Positions 25,649 to 34,651 of a stretch of DNA of 64,000 nt are shown here, one piece after another (within the stretch, counting starts at the first letter, position 1; each line of letters opens with the position of its first letter). The DNA is from a virus. The DNA lies in the IMG/VR virus record IMGVR_UViG_3300043772_003377, positions 1 through 64,000 of that record; one strand, written 5' to 3'. A program made the translations under genes and the position numbers. Under the pieces are notes generated by a model that had not been told where the DNA came from, made no database searches, and was given only the letters and a program-made list of their open reading frames with translations.

Positions 25649-26104
25649 ATGAAAAAAGGGAAAACCTCAAAAATTCAGGGGTTTAAGAGTATGAAGGTTA
25701 TGTACGGAACCGTTGACTCTGTTAATTTTAAATCCATCTATCTAAACATTCAAACTTGGGTAACACCAATAAAAGAAAGTGAAAATTGGTCAAGGATCGT
25801 CTTAAATATGTCAAGACAAATAAAACATTTAATTTTTGAGTTACTCGATAGAGAAGTATTTGAAGAGAGTTTTATTGTCGATTTAGATTTAAGGTCTAGC
25901 GGTATAACACAAGGAAAAAAATCTTTTATGAGTTTAGAAATTAATTTTTACCTTAAAAAAACAGAATTAGATTTTAAATCATCTTACTTTAAAAACTACT
26001 TTAAGAAAATGTCAAAAGATATTAATAGTTTTGTATTTTCAAAAACAGATTACTTTGAATATAGTCTTTCCAAATCAAAAAAAGAATTAATTAAACAAAG
26101 TTAA
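25649..26104 (+). CDS. Unknown protein in head module
   Basis: 151 residues with a mixed alpha/beta pattern and no recognised family. The middle has alternating hydrophobic strands (FIVDLDLRSSGI and FMSLEINFYL), and the C-terminus is lysine-rich. It lies between the bS21 gene and the prohead protease. The upstream ATG at 25640 leads to a short overlapping frame, so I use 25649. Confidence 0.7.
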   Translation: MKKGKTSKIQGFKSMKVMYGTVDSVNFKSIYLNIQTWVTPIKESENWSRIVLNMSRQIKHLIFELLDREVFEESFIVDLDLRSSGITQGKKSFMSLEINFYLKKTELDFKSSYFKNYFKKMSKDINSFVFSKTDYFEYSLSKSKKELIKQS

Positions 26105-26113
26105 ACTATCAAG

Positions 26114-26121
26114 TATTTATA
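26114..26121 (+). promoter_or_regulatory. Late-type motif TATTTATA before protease gene
   Basis: Exact octamer, 31 bases before the ATG at 26153. Confidence 0.5.
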
Positions 26122-26152
26122 TAGTATATTAACTTTAAAAAAAGTTTAAATC

Positions 26153-26869
26153 ATGCACATAAATACAAAAAATGAATTAGGTAAAAAATTAATTCTTATT
26201 GAGGCTGATGCCGGATACATCTCACCTAATGACGTAAATAATAAATATATTATGGAGTCTAAACAGATGTTGGATCATTCAAAACCATTTGAGTTTTATG
26301 CTGTTTTACAAAAGTACAATACTCCAAATAGAAATGGTAGAATTTATCCTGAGAAAATATTAAAAAGAGAAGCGGAAAATTATAAAAAGATGATTGAGAA
26401 AGGAACTTCTTTATCGGAGTTAAACCATCCTGAATCATCTTTAATTGACTTGGATAGAGTGTCTCACATAATTACTGAAGTATGGTGGGATGGGCCTGTT
26501 CTTATGGGTAAATTAAAACTTTTAACATCACCAGGATTTCACGAAAGAGGAATTGTATCAACTAAAGGGGATATGGCTGCCAATTACCTAAGACAAGGAG
26601 TAACACTTGGAATTTCTTCAAGAGGGGTTGGTTCACTTAAAAAAGTTGGAGAGCAAAACGAAGTTCAAGATGATTTTGAATTAATCTGTTTTGATTTGGT
26701 TTCATCTCCATCAACACCTGGTGCTTATTTATTCTTGGATAAGAATGATAGATTTAAATTTGAAGAGAATATTGAAGAAGAACAAAAATTAAGAGATACA
26801 AAAAATCTTGGAGTAAACGACAAAACAATTGACTTAATGAAAAAATTATCCCATTTTTTGGATAAATAA
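26153..26869 (+). CDS. Prohead core protease (gp21-type)
   Basis: The serine protease that matures the T4-type prohead by cutting after Glu in (L/I)xE sites. The 238-residue protein shows the family elements: NRNGRIYPEKIL (about 60-71), the catalytic His in LSELNHPESS (about 85-94), and the nucleophile region LGISSRGVGS (about 147-156). The closing FDLVSSPSTPGAYL follows at about 181-194. Its probable substrates in this window are the capsid protein and the many proteins starting with a short helix ending in (L/I)xE. It is followed within 10 bases by a restriction enzyme-like gene, an unusual neighbour. Confidence 0.93.
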   Translation: MHINTKNELGKKLILIEADAGYISPNDVNNKYIMESKQMLDHSKPFEFYAVLQKYNTPNRNGRIYPEKILKREAENYKKMIEKGTSLSELNHPESSLIDLDRVSHIITEVWWDGPVLMGKLKLLTSPGFHERGIVSTKGDMAANYLRQGVTLGISSRGVGSLKKVGEQNEVQDDFELICFDLVSSPSTPGAYLFLDKNDRFKFEENIEEEQKLRDTKNLGVNDKTIDLMKKLSHFLDK

Positions 26870-26878
26870 TTAAGTTAA

Positions 26879-27457
26879 ATGACTAAAAAAGAATTATTCC
26901 TAAAATTATCTCGACCTGATAATTTTGGTATTTCTAGATGGGTAAGTAAAAATGAATTCATTGACGAATTTAAATCTTTAGACTTTAACAATGGATGTCC
27001 TTGGATACGGAGTTTTAATTACCTATATGAGACTAAAAAAGAAAATAAAATTTGGAAAGTTAGATTAGTTGGTTTTAAAAAAAACGATTCAAGACCCATC
27101 TCAAAAAAAATACGAAAATTAATTTGTTCACAATCATCTTGTCATTCAGGTTTACCCGGAACTTCAAACGACTATATAATCCCTGACCATAAAAATGGTA
27201 GATATGATAAAACATCAGTGCTTGATGTTGAAACTCAAATACTTGATGATTTTCAACCATTAACGTTAAGAGAGAACTTATTTAAGCGTCAAATATGTAA
27301 AGTTTGTAAAGAAACAAATAAAAGATTTGACGCTAAAAAACTAAGTTTTAGTTTTTCTTTTTTAGTGGGGGATGAAAACTATGAAAAGGAAATTGGGTGT
27401 GAAGGATGTTATTGGTATGATTGTAAAAAATTTAAAGAATCATTAAAATGGAAATAA
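26879..27457 (+). CDS. HNH restriction endonuclease (probable type II)
   Basis: 192 residues. The core has CSQSSCHSG, then DYIIPDHKNGRYD, LRENLFKRQICKVC and a terminal CEGCYWYDCKKF. This is an HNH/zinc-finger layout like that in some type II restriction enzymes. The start of the neighbouring methyltransferase overlaps its end by 10 bases, the normal arrangement for a restriction-modification pair. The specificity cannot be read from sequence. It could instead be a homing HNH enzyme, but the overlapping methylase argues against that. Confidence 0.8.
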   Translation: MTKKELFLKLSRPDNFGISRWVSKNEFIDEFKSLDFNNGCPWIRSFNYLYETKKENKIWKVRLVGFKKNDSRPISKKIRKLICSQSSCHSGLPGTSNDYIIPDHKNGRYDKTSVLDVETQILDDFQPLTLRENLFKRQICKVCKETNKRFDAKKLSFSFSFLVGDENYEKEIGCEGCYWYDCKKFKESLKWK

Positions 27458-28203
27458 ACAAATTTTATAATGAAGATTGTTTATTAACAATGTCAAAAAT
27501 GCCAAACGAATTTATTGATGTTGTATTAACATCTCCCCCATATAATATGACAAAAAGAAAAGGAGGATATGCGGATAAACAAAAAAGATATGACACATAT
27601 TCTGATTGGAAAACCGATGAAGAATATTTAAATTGGTCAGTTAATATATTTAAAAATATAGATAGGGTTTTAAAAAAAAATAAAGTAATACTTTATAATT
27701 TTTCATATTCAATAGAAAATCCTGTATTACCGTATTTATTGGTTTCAAAGATTAATAGTGAAACAAATTTTACAATAGCGGACACAATTATATGGAAAAA
27801 ATCAAATTCGATTCCCCATCCAGCTTCTTACAATAGATTAAATAGAATTATAGAATTTGTTTTTGTTTTTGTAAGAAAAAATGAAATTAAAACTTTTGAT
27901 TGTTTTAAAAAAGTTGTAAAAGTCTCTGAAAAGGGTCAAAAATATTATGAGATAGTTGATAATTTTATTTCCGCCAAAAATAACGATGGCAGTAATGATT
28001 TAAATAAAGCGACATTTTCAACTGAATTATGTGAAAAGTTATTAAATGTATATTCAGATGAAAACGATTTGGTTTACGATCCTTTTATGGGAACGGGGAC
28101 TACTGGGGTTGCTTGTAAAAAAATAGATAGAAGTTTTATTGGAAGTGAGATTAGTGAACAACAAGTCAATTTCTCTAATAATAGGATTAGAGAAATATTT
28201 TAA
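27448..28203 (+). CDS. DNA methyltransferase (beta-type, SPPY motif)
   Basis: An amino-methyltransferase that modifies adenine N6 or cytosine N4. The catalytic motif TSPPYN (about 29-34) precedes the SAM-binding motif DPFMGTGTTG (about 211-220), giving the beta-class order. SPPY is typical of N4-cytosine and some N6-adenine enzymes. With the upstream HNH endonuclease it forms a complete restriction-modification unit inside the phage head module, where it could protect phage DNA, attack competing DNA, or simply persist as a selfish unit. Confidence 0.9.
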   Translation: MEINKFYNEDCLLTMSKMPNEFIDVVLTSPPYNMTKRKGGYADKQKRYDTYSDWKTDEEYLNWSVNIFKNIDRVLKKNKVILYNFSYSIENPVLPYLLVSKINSETNFTIADTIIWKKSNSIPHPASYNRLNRIIEFVFVFVRKNEIKTFDCFKKVVKVSEKGQKYYEIVDNFISAKNNDGSNDLNKATFSTELCEKLLNVYSDENDLVYDPFMGTGTTGVACKKIDRSFIGSEISEQQVNFSNNRIREIF

Positions 28204-28260
28204 GAGATAACCTATTGACTTATTAAATAAATTTACAGATAATTATAAAAACTAAAAACT

Positions 28261-28470
28261 ATGGATGAAAAATATTTTGTGGCAAAAGTAACCATTGATA
28301 TGGTAGATGCTGAATCAGGAAAATTAAAAAAACAAAAAGAGGAGAAATTGGTTAAAGGATTTAGTCCAACGGATGTTGAGGCGAAAGTAACAAAACTTTT
28401 TGAGTCGTTCACTCAAGATTGGAGAATCACGGCAATTGTTGAAAGTAAAATTGATGAGGTGGTAGAATAA
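28261..28470 (+). CDS. DUF4494-like small protein
   Basis: 69 residues with the pattern YFVAKVTIDMVDAESGKLKKQ...EKLVKGFSPTDVEAKV and a final DWRITAIVESKIDEV. This resembles the DUF4494 family found mostly in Bacteroidota. Function unknown. A terminator follows. Confidence 0.75.
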   Translation: MDEKYFVAKVTIDMVDAESGKLKKQKEEKLVKGFSPTDVEAKVTKLFESFTQDWRITAIVESKIDEVVE

Positions 28471-28491
28471 TTAATTTTAATTACAATTAAT

Positions 28492-28521
28492 AAAAAGGAG
28501 GGAATTATCCCTCCTTTTTTA
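28492..28521 (+). terminator. Terminator after the restriction-modification segment
   Basis: AAAAAGGAGGGA with TCCCTCCTTTTT, a perfect stem with a 4-base loop and T run. Confidence 0.9.
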
Positions 28522-28530
28522 TTTTCCATA

Positions 28531-28538
28531 TATTTATT
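28531..28538 (+). promoter_or_regulatory. Late-type motif TATTTATT
   Basis: ATATATTTATTG, four bases before the ATG at 28543. Confidence 0.45.
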
Positions 28539-28542
28539 GTTA

Positions 28543-29517
28543 ATGAAAATTGTAATTACAAAAGAACAATATCAAATTTTACAAGAAGCTTTCAAAAAAA
28601 GAGAAGAGGATAAAATCGCGACCGCTATTAGAGATAGTCTTAAATTAGTTTATCAACCAAAAGGAAAATGGGGAGTGATTAACGAACCTGATAATAATTG
28701 TGAAACAGGTGAAGGAGTTATTGGTGTGTACCCTCATTTAGAAGGAATTGATAATTGGTCAATCTTAAATAGATTCGATACAAATAGTTTAGTTAGAAAT
28801 AGGTTAAAAGAAATTTATACTAAGGACACAAATAATTCTAATTATAATAATGAAGAATTTATTAAATGGTTATTAGAAAATAAAGAAAAATTATTTGATG
28901 GTGAATATACTCAAGAATTAGTTGATTTAAATAAATCAACCGTAGATAAAGGGAATAGAAATGAGCAATTCGCAATTGATGTTTTAAAAACCGAATTCCC
29001 TAACTCAAATATTAAAAGATTTTGTTCAGGTGATAAAAGAGATACCAGAATGGGTATGGATATTGCGATAGAATCTGAAGGCGATGTTATGTTCGCACAA
29101 GTTAAATCGTTTGAAAGTGTTAAACATATGTACGAACCTGAAACAGGTAAAGAATTTTATATGGTTAAGGCATATTTTAATCACGAAAAATACTCAGAAA
29201 CAAATGTTCAGTTTTTCTTCTTTGTTAATTTTGATAAGGGAGAATACGTATTATTTCAAAATATAAAATCCAATATTCAAACTTCAGGAAATCAAAAAAC
29301 ATTATTTTTAGAAAACCCTTTATTAATATCGGATAATTTAGAATTAGGTAGTGAACCTGAAGAAAGAGTATATAGACAAACAAAAAACATCAAAAAACAG
29401 AAAAAAGTTAAAGATATATTCAAAACATCTAACAAAAAATTAGATAATTTAATTAAGAAAAGAGAACTTATCGATAAATTAATCGCTAAAGAATTAGAAA
29501 ATATTAAAACGAGTTAA
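28543..29517 (+). CDS. PD-(D/E)XK nuclease-like protein with possible head-targeting N-terminus
   Basis: 324 residues from the ATG at 28543; the longer frame would need TTG within the promoter-like motif. The N-terminal helix ITKEQYQILQE|A resembles the T4 internal-protein leader cut by gp21. The centre has GNRNEQFAIDVL, MGMDIAIE and then FAQVKSF, matching the D...(E/Q)xK core of PD-(D/E)XK nucleases. The C-terminus is lysine-rich. A nuclease packed in the head and injected with DNA, as in T4, is an attractive idea but unproven. Confidence 0.7.
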   Translation: MKIVITKEQYQILQEAFKKREEDKIATAIRDSLKLVYQPKGKWGVINEPDNNCETGEGVIGVYPHLEGIDNWSILNRFDTNSLVRNRLKEIYTKDTNNSNYNNEEFIKWLLENKEKLFDGEYTQELVDLNKSTVDKGNRNEQFAIDVLKTEFPNSNIKRFCSGDKRDTRMGMDIAIESEGDVMFAQVKSFESVKHMYEPETGKEFYMVKAYFNHEKYSETNVQFFFFVNFDKGEYVLFQNIKSNIQTSGNQKTLFLENPLLISDNLELGSEPEERVYRQTKNIKKQKKVKDIFKTSNKKLDNLIKKRELIDKLIAKELENIKTS

Positions 29518-29570
29518 TAAAAAAATAGATAGGAAATTATTAAAAATAAGAATTTTTTAATAATCACACA

Positions 29571-29578
29571 TATTTATA
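29571..29578 (+). promoter_or_regulatory. Late-type motif TATTTATA before scaffold gene
   Basis: Exact octamer, 23 bases before the ATG at 29602. Confidence 0.6.
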
Positions 29579-29601
29579 TTAATAAATTATAACCAAAAAC
29601 T

Positions 29602-30990
29602 ATGGCAAAAGAAAAATCAGTAGTTGAAGAAGCGATACTTCAAATGAAAAATTTAGAAGAAACAGTCGCTGAAAATGCAAAAGGAATACTTGCGTCTACA
29701 ATGAAGCAAGAAATCAAAGAACTGGTAAAAGAATCTCTATCCGAACAAGAAGAAGAGGAAGAAGAGGTTGATGATGTTGAAATGGATTCTGAAATTGAAG
29801 AACCTGAATCTGATGATGAAGGTGATGAAATGGATGATGATATGGAAACTGATAACGAAGAAGATATGGATTTCCCAGACATGGAAATACCTTCAGATGA
29901 AGAAGAACCTATCGACTTAACGGGAAAATCTGACGAAGAAGTTCTTCGTGTATTCCAATTAATGGGTCCTAATGACAATGTTATTGTTACAAAAGACGAC
30001 TCAGGAAACATCAATCTTAAAGATGGTGAGAAAGAATATATGATAGTACAAGAATCTGAAGAAGAAGATGTTATGGACGAAGTTTCTGACGAAATGATGG
30101 AAGACATGGAAATGGAAGAATCTGAATTGGATGAAGAGGAAATGGATGAATCTGAATTAGATGAAGAAGAAGAATCAACCGAAATGGATGAATCTTACGA
30201 AGAAAAAGATGAAGAAATCGTTTATGAAATCTCTTTTGACGATGATGAAGAAGAAGAAGAATTTTTCGAATCTGACGAATCTTTAATGGAATCTAAAATG
30301 AAAATAAAAGCTAAAGGTAAAGTTGGTAATGGTCCGAAATTCAAATATTCCACAAAACCAAACATGGCTGGAGGATTTAAAGAAAAAATGAAACAAGGTC
30401 CTAAGTCAGTTGGTACAGGTAAAGCCAAATTTGAATACAAAGAAGGTGAAAACATGGATGGAAAAATGAAGAAGGTTACCAACGTAAAAAAAACCGAAAC
30501 AAAAGAAGCTTCTCGTACTTTAGGTGCGGGAAGAAAGTTTGGAAGAAAAGGATTACCCAAACCAAAAGCAGCTCCGAGACACATTCAAGTTGAGTCTACG
30601 GATGTTGAAGTTAAACTTCTTAGAGAGAAAAATGAAGAATACAGAAAAGCACTTAACGTATTTAGAAATAAGTTAAATGAAGTGGCAGTTTTCAATTCAA
30701 ACTTAGCTTACGCTACACGTTTGTTCACAGAACACTCAACTTCAAAACAAGAAAAAATAAATATTTTAAGAAGATTTGATTCTGTTGAATCGTTAAAAGA
30801 ATCTAAGAGTTTATATCAAACCATTAAAAATGAATTGTCCACAGACAAAGGAAAAAGTATAAATGAGTCAGTTGAAAGAATTATTGAAAGTACTCCTACT
30901 ACAGGTTCAGCAACAACTTTAATTGAATCAAAAACTTATGAAAATCCTCAGTTCTTGAGAATGAAAGATTTGATGGGAAAAATAAAATAA
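29602..30990 (+). CDS. Prohead core scaffolding protein (gp22-type)
   Basis: 462 residues. The first 60 are helical. Residues about 50-230 form an extremely acidic Glu/Asp/Met region, followed by a basic segment (about 235-330). The C-terminal domain is helical, with REKNEEYRKALNVFRNKLNE and VAVFNSNLAYATRLFTEHST, typical of gp22-type scaffold proteins. It lies directly before the major capsid gene, as in T4. Several internal (L/I)xE sites would let gp21 degrade it during maturation. Confidence 0.88.
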   Translation: MAKEKSVVEEAILQMKNLEETVAENAKGILASTMKQEIKELVKESLSEQEEEEEEVDDVEMDSEIEEPESDDEGDEMDDDMETDNEEDMDFPDMEIPSDEEEPIDLTGKSDEEVLRVFQLMGPNDNVIVTKDDSGNINLKDGEKEYMIVQESEEEDVMDEVSDEMMEDMEMEESELDEEEMDESELDEEEESTEMDESYEEKDEEIVYEISFDDDEEEEEFFESDESLMESKMKIKAKGKVGNGPKFKYSTKPNMAGGFKEKMKQGPKSVGTGKAKFEYKEGENMDGKMKKVTNVKKTETKEASRTLGAGRKFGRKGLPKPKAAPRHIQVESTDVEVKLLREKNEEYRKALNVFRNKLNEVAVFNSNLAYATRLFTEHSTSKQEKINILRRFDSVESLKESKSLYQTIKNELSTDKGKSINESVERIIESTPTTGSATTLIESKTYENPQFLRMKDLMGKIK

Positions 30991-31017
30991 AAATAAAAAA
31001 AATAAAAAACAAAAAAA

Positions 31018-32817
31018 ATGGGAGCATTATTAGAATCAGGTCTTGTTGGTAACATCGGGTTAAAACACCTTAAAGTTATTAAAGAAGATACAATTAACAA
31101 ATGGGATAAATTAGGATTCCTAGAAGGTCTTAAAGGACATTTAAAAGAGAACGTGGCTCAATTATATGAGAACCAAGCATCTTTCCTAATTAATGAGGCG
31201 ACATCAGAAGGTTCAAACGGAGCGTTTGAAACAGTTGTGTTTCCAATCGTAAGACGTGTTTTCTCTAAATTATTAGCGAACGACATCGTATCAGTACAAG
31301 CTATGAATTTACCTATCGGTAAATTATTCTACTTTGTACCTAAAATTCAAGGTTATAATACCGGTAATGAACACTTTGCACCAGTAGGAGCACCTAATGG
31401 AGCTAACGTTGGTGATGGTTACGGTGCTGGTAGTACTTACGGAAATAAAAATCTTTACGATTTATTCTATGAAGGTTCTGAACCAGGATTGAATCCAGCA
31501 GGGTTATTTGATTATTCTAAAGGTCAATTCACAGCGGTTACAGCATCAACAAGAGTTCAAGTATGGTCAGGTTCAGAATTAATTGATGAAACTACTGAAT
31601 TAGATGGTGAAACAGTAAGAAAAGTTATCATCAAAATGTCAGGTTTCTCAAATTCAGGAGCGGGTAAATTAATCGGACCTGATGGTAATGAAATCGATAC
31701 TGAAACTTTCTTATCTGATTTAGTTATCACTAAAGGTGCTGGTTTAGATGTTGACGCTGATTCAGCTTGTGAAGTTGCTGATAACACTCCATTATTATTT
31801 AGAGTTGTTACACAACAATATGGTAAAGGAATTGTTCAGTATGGTAAAACTACAACCGTTAACTGGGCAGAAGGAAATGGTGGTTCATTTAAAGATGTTT
31901 GTGACGCTGAAGGTTACATTTATTTAGAAGTTGACTTATCTTGTCCGGCTTGTGTTGGTTGTGGTGCCGATACATTAGATGGTTACACAGGAACAACTAT
32001 AGTTTCTGCGGCAACAACTACTTCATTCGTTGCAGTATTTAAAAGATACCGTGAATTAGAATTTGAAGATAAAATTGGTGAAGTTTCTTTTGATTTAGAT
32101 TCAGTTACCGTTTCTGTTACTGAAAGAAAATTAAGAGCACAATGGTCTCCTGAATTAGCACAAGACGTTGCGGCATTCCACAACATCGATGCTGAAGCTG
32201 AATTAACAGCATTATTATCTGAACAAGTTGCGGCCGAAATCGACCGTGAAATTTTACGTGATTTACGTAAAGGTGCGGCTTGGTCATTACGTTGGGATTA
32301 CAACGGATGGAGAAGAGTTACAGGATTATCAACTTCTTATACTCAGAAAGATTGGAATCAAACTTTGATTACTGCAATTAACCAATTGTCAGCTCAAATC
32401 CACAAGTCAACTCTTCGTGGTGGTGCTAACTGGATCGTTGTATCAAGTGAGATTTCTGCAATCTTCGATGATTTAGAATACTTCCACGTATCTAACGCAT
32501 CTCCTGAGCAAGATCAGTATAATATGGGTATTGAAAGAGTAGGTACTTTAGCAGGTCGTTACCAAGTGTATCGTGACCCTTACTTCCCACCAAACACAAT
32601 TTTGTTGGGTCATAAAGGAACATCGTTACTTGACACTGGTTACATCTACGCACCTTACGTTCCACTTCAATTAACACCTACAATGTATAATCCGTTTAAT
32701 TTCACTCCAATAAAAGGAATAATGACAAGGTATGCTAAGAAAATGGTAAACAACCGTTTCTACGCGAAAATTACCGTAGATGGTGTTCGTACATTTGATT
32801 TAAGAGAGTTAAGATAA
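31018..32817 (+). CDS. Major capsid protein (gp23-type)
   Basis: 599 residues of HK97-fold capsid protein of the gp23 family. A likely gp21 cleavage site is visible at LINE|ATSEG after residue 60, close to the T4 gp23 site at residue 65. Following it are FPIVRRVFSKLLANDIVSVQ and GKLFYFVPKIQ, and near the end KGIMTRYAKKMVNNRFYAKI. Base use is less AT-biased than in neighbours, as expected for a very highly expressed gene. The leader before the ATG is almost pure A, with no Shine-Dalgarno. A strong terminator follows. Confidence 0.96.
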   Translation: MGALLESGLVGNIGLKHLKVIKEDTINKWDKLGFLEGLKGHLKENVAQLYENQASFLINEATSEGSNGAFETVVFPIVRRVFSKLLANDIVSVQAMNLPIGKLFYFVPKIQGYNTGNEHFAPVGAPNGANVGDGYGAGSTYGNKNLYDLFYEGSEPGLNPAGLFDYSKGQFTAVTASTRVQVWSGSELIDETTELDGETVRKVIIKMSGFSNSGAGKLIGPDGNEIDTETFLSDLVITKGAGLDVDADSACEVADNTPLLFRVVTQQYGKGIVQYGKTTTVNWAEGNGGSFKDVCDAEGYIYLEVDLSCPACVGCGADTLDGYTGTTIVSAATTTSFVAVFKRYRELEFEDKIGEVSFDLDSVTVSVTERKLRAQWSPELAQDVAAFHNIDAEAELTALLSEQVAAEIDREILRDLRKGAAWSLRWDYNGWRRVTGLSTSYTQKDWNQTLITAINQLSAQIHKSTLRGGANWIVVSSEISAIFDDLEYFHVSNASPEQDQYNMGIERVGTLAGRYQVYRDPYFPPNTILLGHKGTSLLDTGYIYAPYVPLQLTPTMYNPFNFTPIKGIMTRYAKKMVNNRFYAKITVDGVRTFDLRELR

Positions 32818-32839
32818 TTAAACTCTTAATGATAAAATT

Positions 32840-32870
32840 AAAAGGTCAGAGAAATCTGACCTTTTTTTTT
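32840..32870. terminator. Terminator after the major capsid gene
   Basis: AAAAGGTCAGA with TCTGACCTTTT around GAAA, then a run of nine T. Its mirror may also serve the converging endonuclease gene. Confidence 0.92.
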
Positions 32871-34488
32871 AAATAACAACAAGTTCGTATTTTAAATTAC
32901 CGGTATCCCAAATTTTATCAAAACCCAACTCATACATTATCTCATTTTCAGTTTTTGTCTTATCGTACCCCATACTAACTAACTTATCTTTTCTAAAATT
33001 ATATCTATGATACCTAATGGAATAATTTTTAGTATATGAATAATTAGGTTTTGTTTCTCCAACAAAATTAAACCCCATTTTACTATAAAAACAAAATTCA
33101 TCTGATGGTGACCAATTTCTATCGGCATATGTAATTATTTTTTTTGGCGAATGTATTTTAATAAAATATTTTAATAATTTAGAAAACCCTCCAATAACAT
33201 TTAAGTTACAATATCTATAAATTTCAAATTCACCATCTTTAATATTCTTATGACCTAAAGAATTTCGTAATTTACCAAAGGTAATTACTGACACCAATTC
33301 CTTATTATACTCCAACCCATAAAAAATAGAGGATTTATCATTACCCTGTAAATGATTTTTATTTAAAAAATCTTTTTTTTGTTCATTGGTTAATTCAATG
33401 ACCTTACAATTTCTAGCATATATTTTACTCTGGTTTAAATTTAAAATAGTTTTTAATCTTTCTTTAATTATATTTTTCTTATCACTCCATTCATCTGAAA
33501 AGATATGGATTAGTCTTATATTTTTATTTAAACATTTTTTTGTTTTATCTATATGATACGTTTTTGTTTTACCTCTTTTTTCTGAATGCCAATATAAACC
33601 ATTATATTCTATGGCCATATTATGATCCGGTATGAAAATATCTAATTCAGTACCATTTAAAACACTTTTATTGTTAACTAATATATTTAAACCCAAACCA
33701 CTAATAAATTCACTTATTTCATTTTCAGATTGACTTCTATAATATACTCCTAATTCAATATCATTTAATTGGTCAACAAATTTTTTATGTAAATTATTTG
33801 ATAATATTTCACGACCATATAAATTTTTGTATTCTTCTTGTGTTATGTTGTGTAATTTCAAATGAGTGTTTGATAAAATTTTCAATTTTTCATTACATAT
33901 CATGCAAGTTGTGAAATTACCAACATCTTCAAATAAAGTATTTCTTTCAACATATTTCTTTAATGTATTAAAAAATATTTCATAATCGGGATTATTCTCA
34001 ATAAATTCTGAAATAGATCCGTGAGTTTTGTCTATATGTTTAGTAAATGAACCCGTTTTATTAGTTAAGTCATTAGTTTCCCACTCACATAACGGACATT
34101 TTAATTTTTCAATTTCTTCAATTTCTTTTTTAATAAAAAAATCTGAATGAAAATGATGACCATTTTCTTTTAAAAACATTCTTCGTTTAAAAGAGGATGG
34201 AATTATTACATCAGGATAACATTCTTTTATGTGATTCGTTATTGACCCGCTTTTATTTTCATAATCATTAAATGTTTTTTTGCATTTTTTACATTCTAAT
34301 GTGTGAGGGTCTATTTTAATGACATTGTCTTTATTTAGATATTTGGTCTGACCTCCTTTTTTTCTTATATCCACATTATTATCTTTTAAAATTTTTTTCA
34401 ATTTTAATTTACCAATTTTAAATTCTTTACATAAATCCTCCAAAGAAGAATTCGAATTTTTGTATTTTTCAATTATAAGTGTTTCCAT
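32869..34488 (-). CDS. Homing endonuclease, zinc-finger plus VSR-like nuclease
   Basis: 539 residues. An N-terminal helix-turn-helix (about 10-45) is followed by three C2H2-like zinc segments (CKKCKKTF, CPLCEWET, CMICNEKL). A nuclease core then reads LDIFIPDHNMAIEYNGLYWH, the EDxHD/VSR-like PD-(D/E)XK signature seen in phage homing enzymes. The C-terminal part contains the RNWSPSDEFCFY region, and the protein ends KIWDTGNLKYELV. It lies just after the capsid gene, a frequent location for intron-less homing endonucleases. A fragment of a related enzyme survives 40 bases away on the other strand. Confidence 0.82.
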   Translation of the reverse strand: METLIIEKYKNSNSSLEDLCKEFKIGKLKLKKILKDNNVDIRKKGGQTKYLNKDNVIKIDPHTLECKKCKKTFNDYENKSGSITNHIKECYPDVIIPSSFKRRMFLKENGHHFHSDFFIKKEIEEIEKLKCPLCEWETNDLTNKTGSFTKHIDKTHGSISEFIENNPDYEIFFNTLKKYVERNTLFEDVGNFTTCMICNEKLKILSNTHLKLHNITQEEYKNLYGREILSNNLHKKFVDQLNDIELGVYYRSQSENEISEFISGLGLNILVNNKSVLNGTELDIFIPDHNMAIEYNGLYWHSEKRGKTKTYHIDKTKKCLNKNIRLIHIFSDEWSDKKNIIKERLKTILNLNQSKIYARNCKVIELTNEQKKDFLNKNHLQGNDKSSIFYGLEYNKELVSVITFGKLRNSLGHKNIKDGEFEIYRYCNLNVIGGFSKLLKYFIKIHSPKKIITYADRNWSPSDEFCFYSKMGFNFVGETKPNYSYTKNYSIRYHRYNFRKDKLVSMGYDKTKTENEIMYELGFDKIWDTGNLKYELVVI

Positions 34489-34530
34489 AATAATATAATT
34501 ATACCTAATAATGGTATAAAATCAAATAGT

Positions 34531-34602
34531 ATGAAAAAATATTTAAATTTCAATAAAATATGGGATTGCGGTTTATTTAAATATAAACTGATTATCAAGT
34601 AG
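34531..34602 (+). pseudogene. C-terminal remnant of a homing endonuclease
   Basis: A 23-codon frame reads NFNKIWDCGLFKYKLIIK before its stop. This matches the C-terminal end of the minus-strand homing endonuclease next to it (FDKIWDTGNLKYELVVI). Nothing else of the enzyme is present on this strand, so it looks like a deletion relic of a second copy. Confidence 0.65.
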
Positions 34603-34639
34603 TTAATAATTTATTTTTTTTAAAATCAAATTATTTTTG

Positions 34640-34647
34640 TATATTTG
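34640..34647 (+). promoter_or_regulatory. Bacteroidota-type -7 box before the first CAP gene
   Basis: TATATTTG, an exact TAnnTTTG match, ending four bases before the ATG at 34652. Confidence 0.6.
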
Positions 34648-34651
34648 TATT

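Noticed and set aside
26879-27457. Reading the HNH gene next to the methylase as another homing endonuclease
   Set aside because: Its overlap with the methyltransferase and different zinc/HNH layout fit a restriction pair better than the homing enzymes elsewhere in the window.
28537-28542. TTG start two codons upstream of the nuclease-like gene
   Set aside because: It falls inside the late-type motif region; the ATG at 28543 gives a leader that matches other proteins.
29640-30107. Serine-rich open frame opposite the scaffold gene
   Set aside because: It is the complement of the Glu/Asp-rich coding region; its Ser-rich composition is forced by GAA/GAT codons on the other strand.
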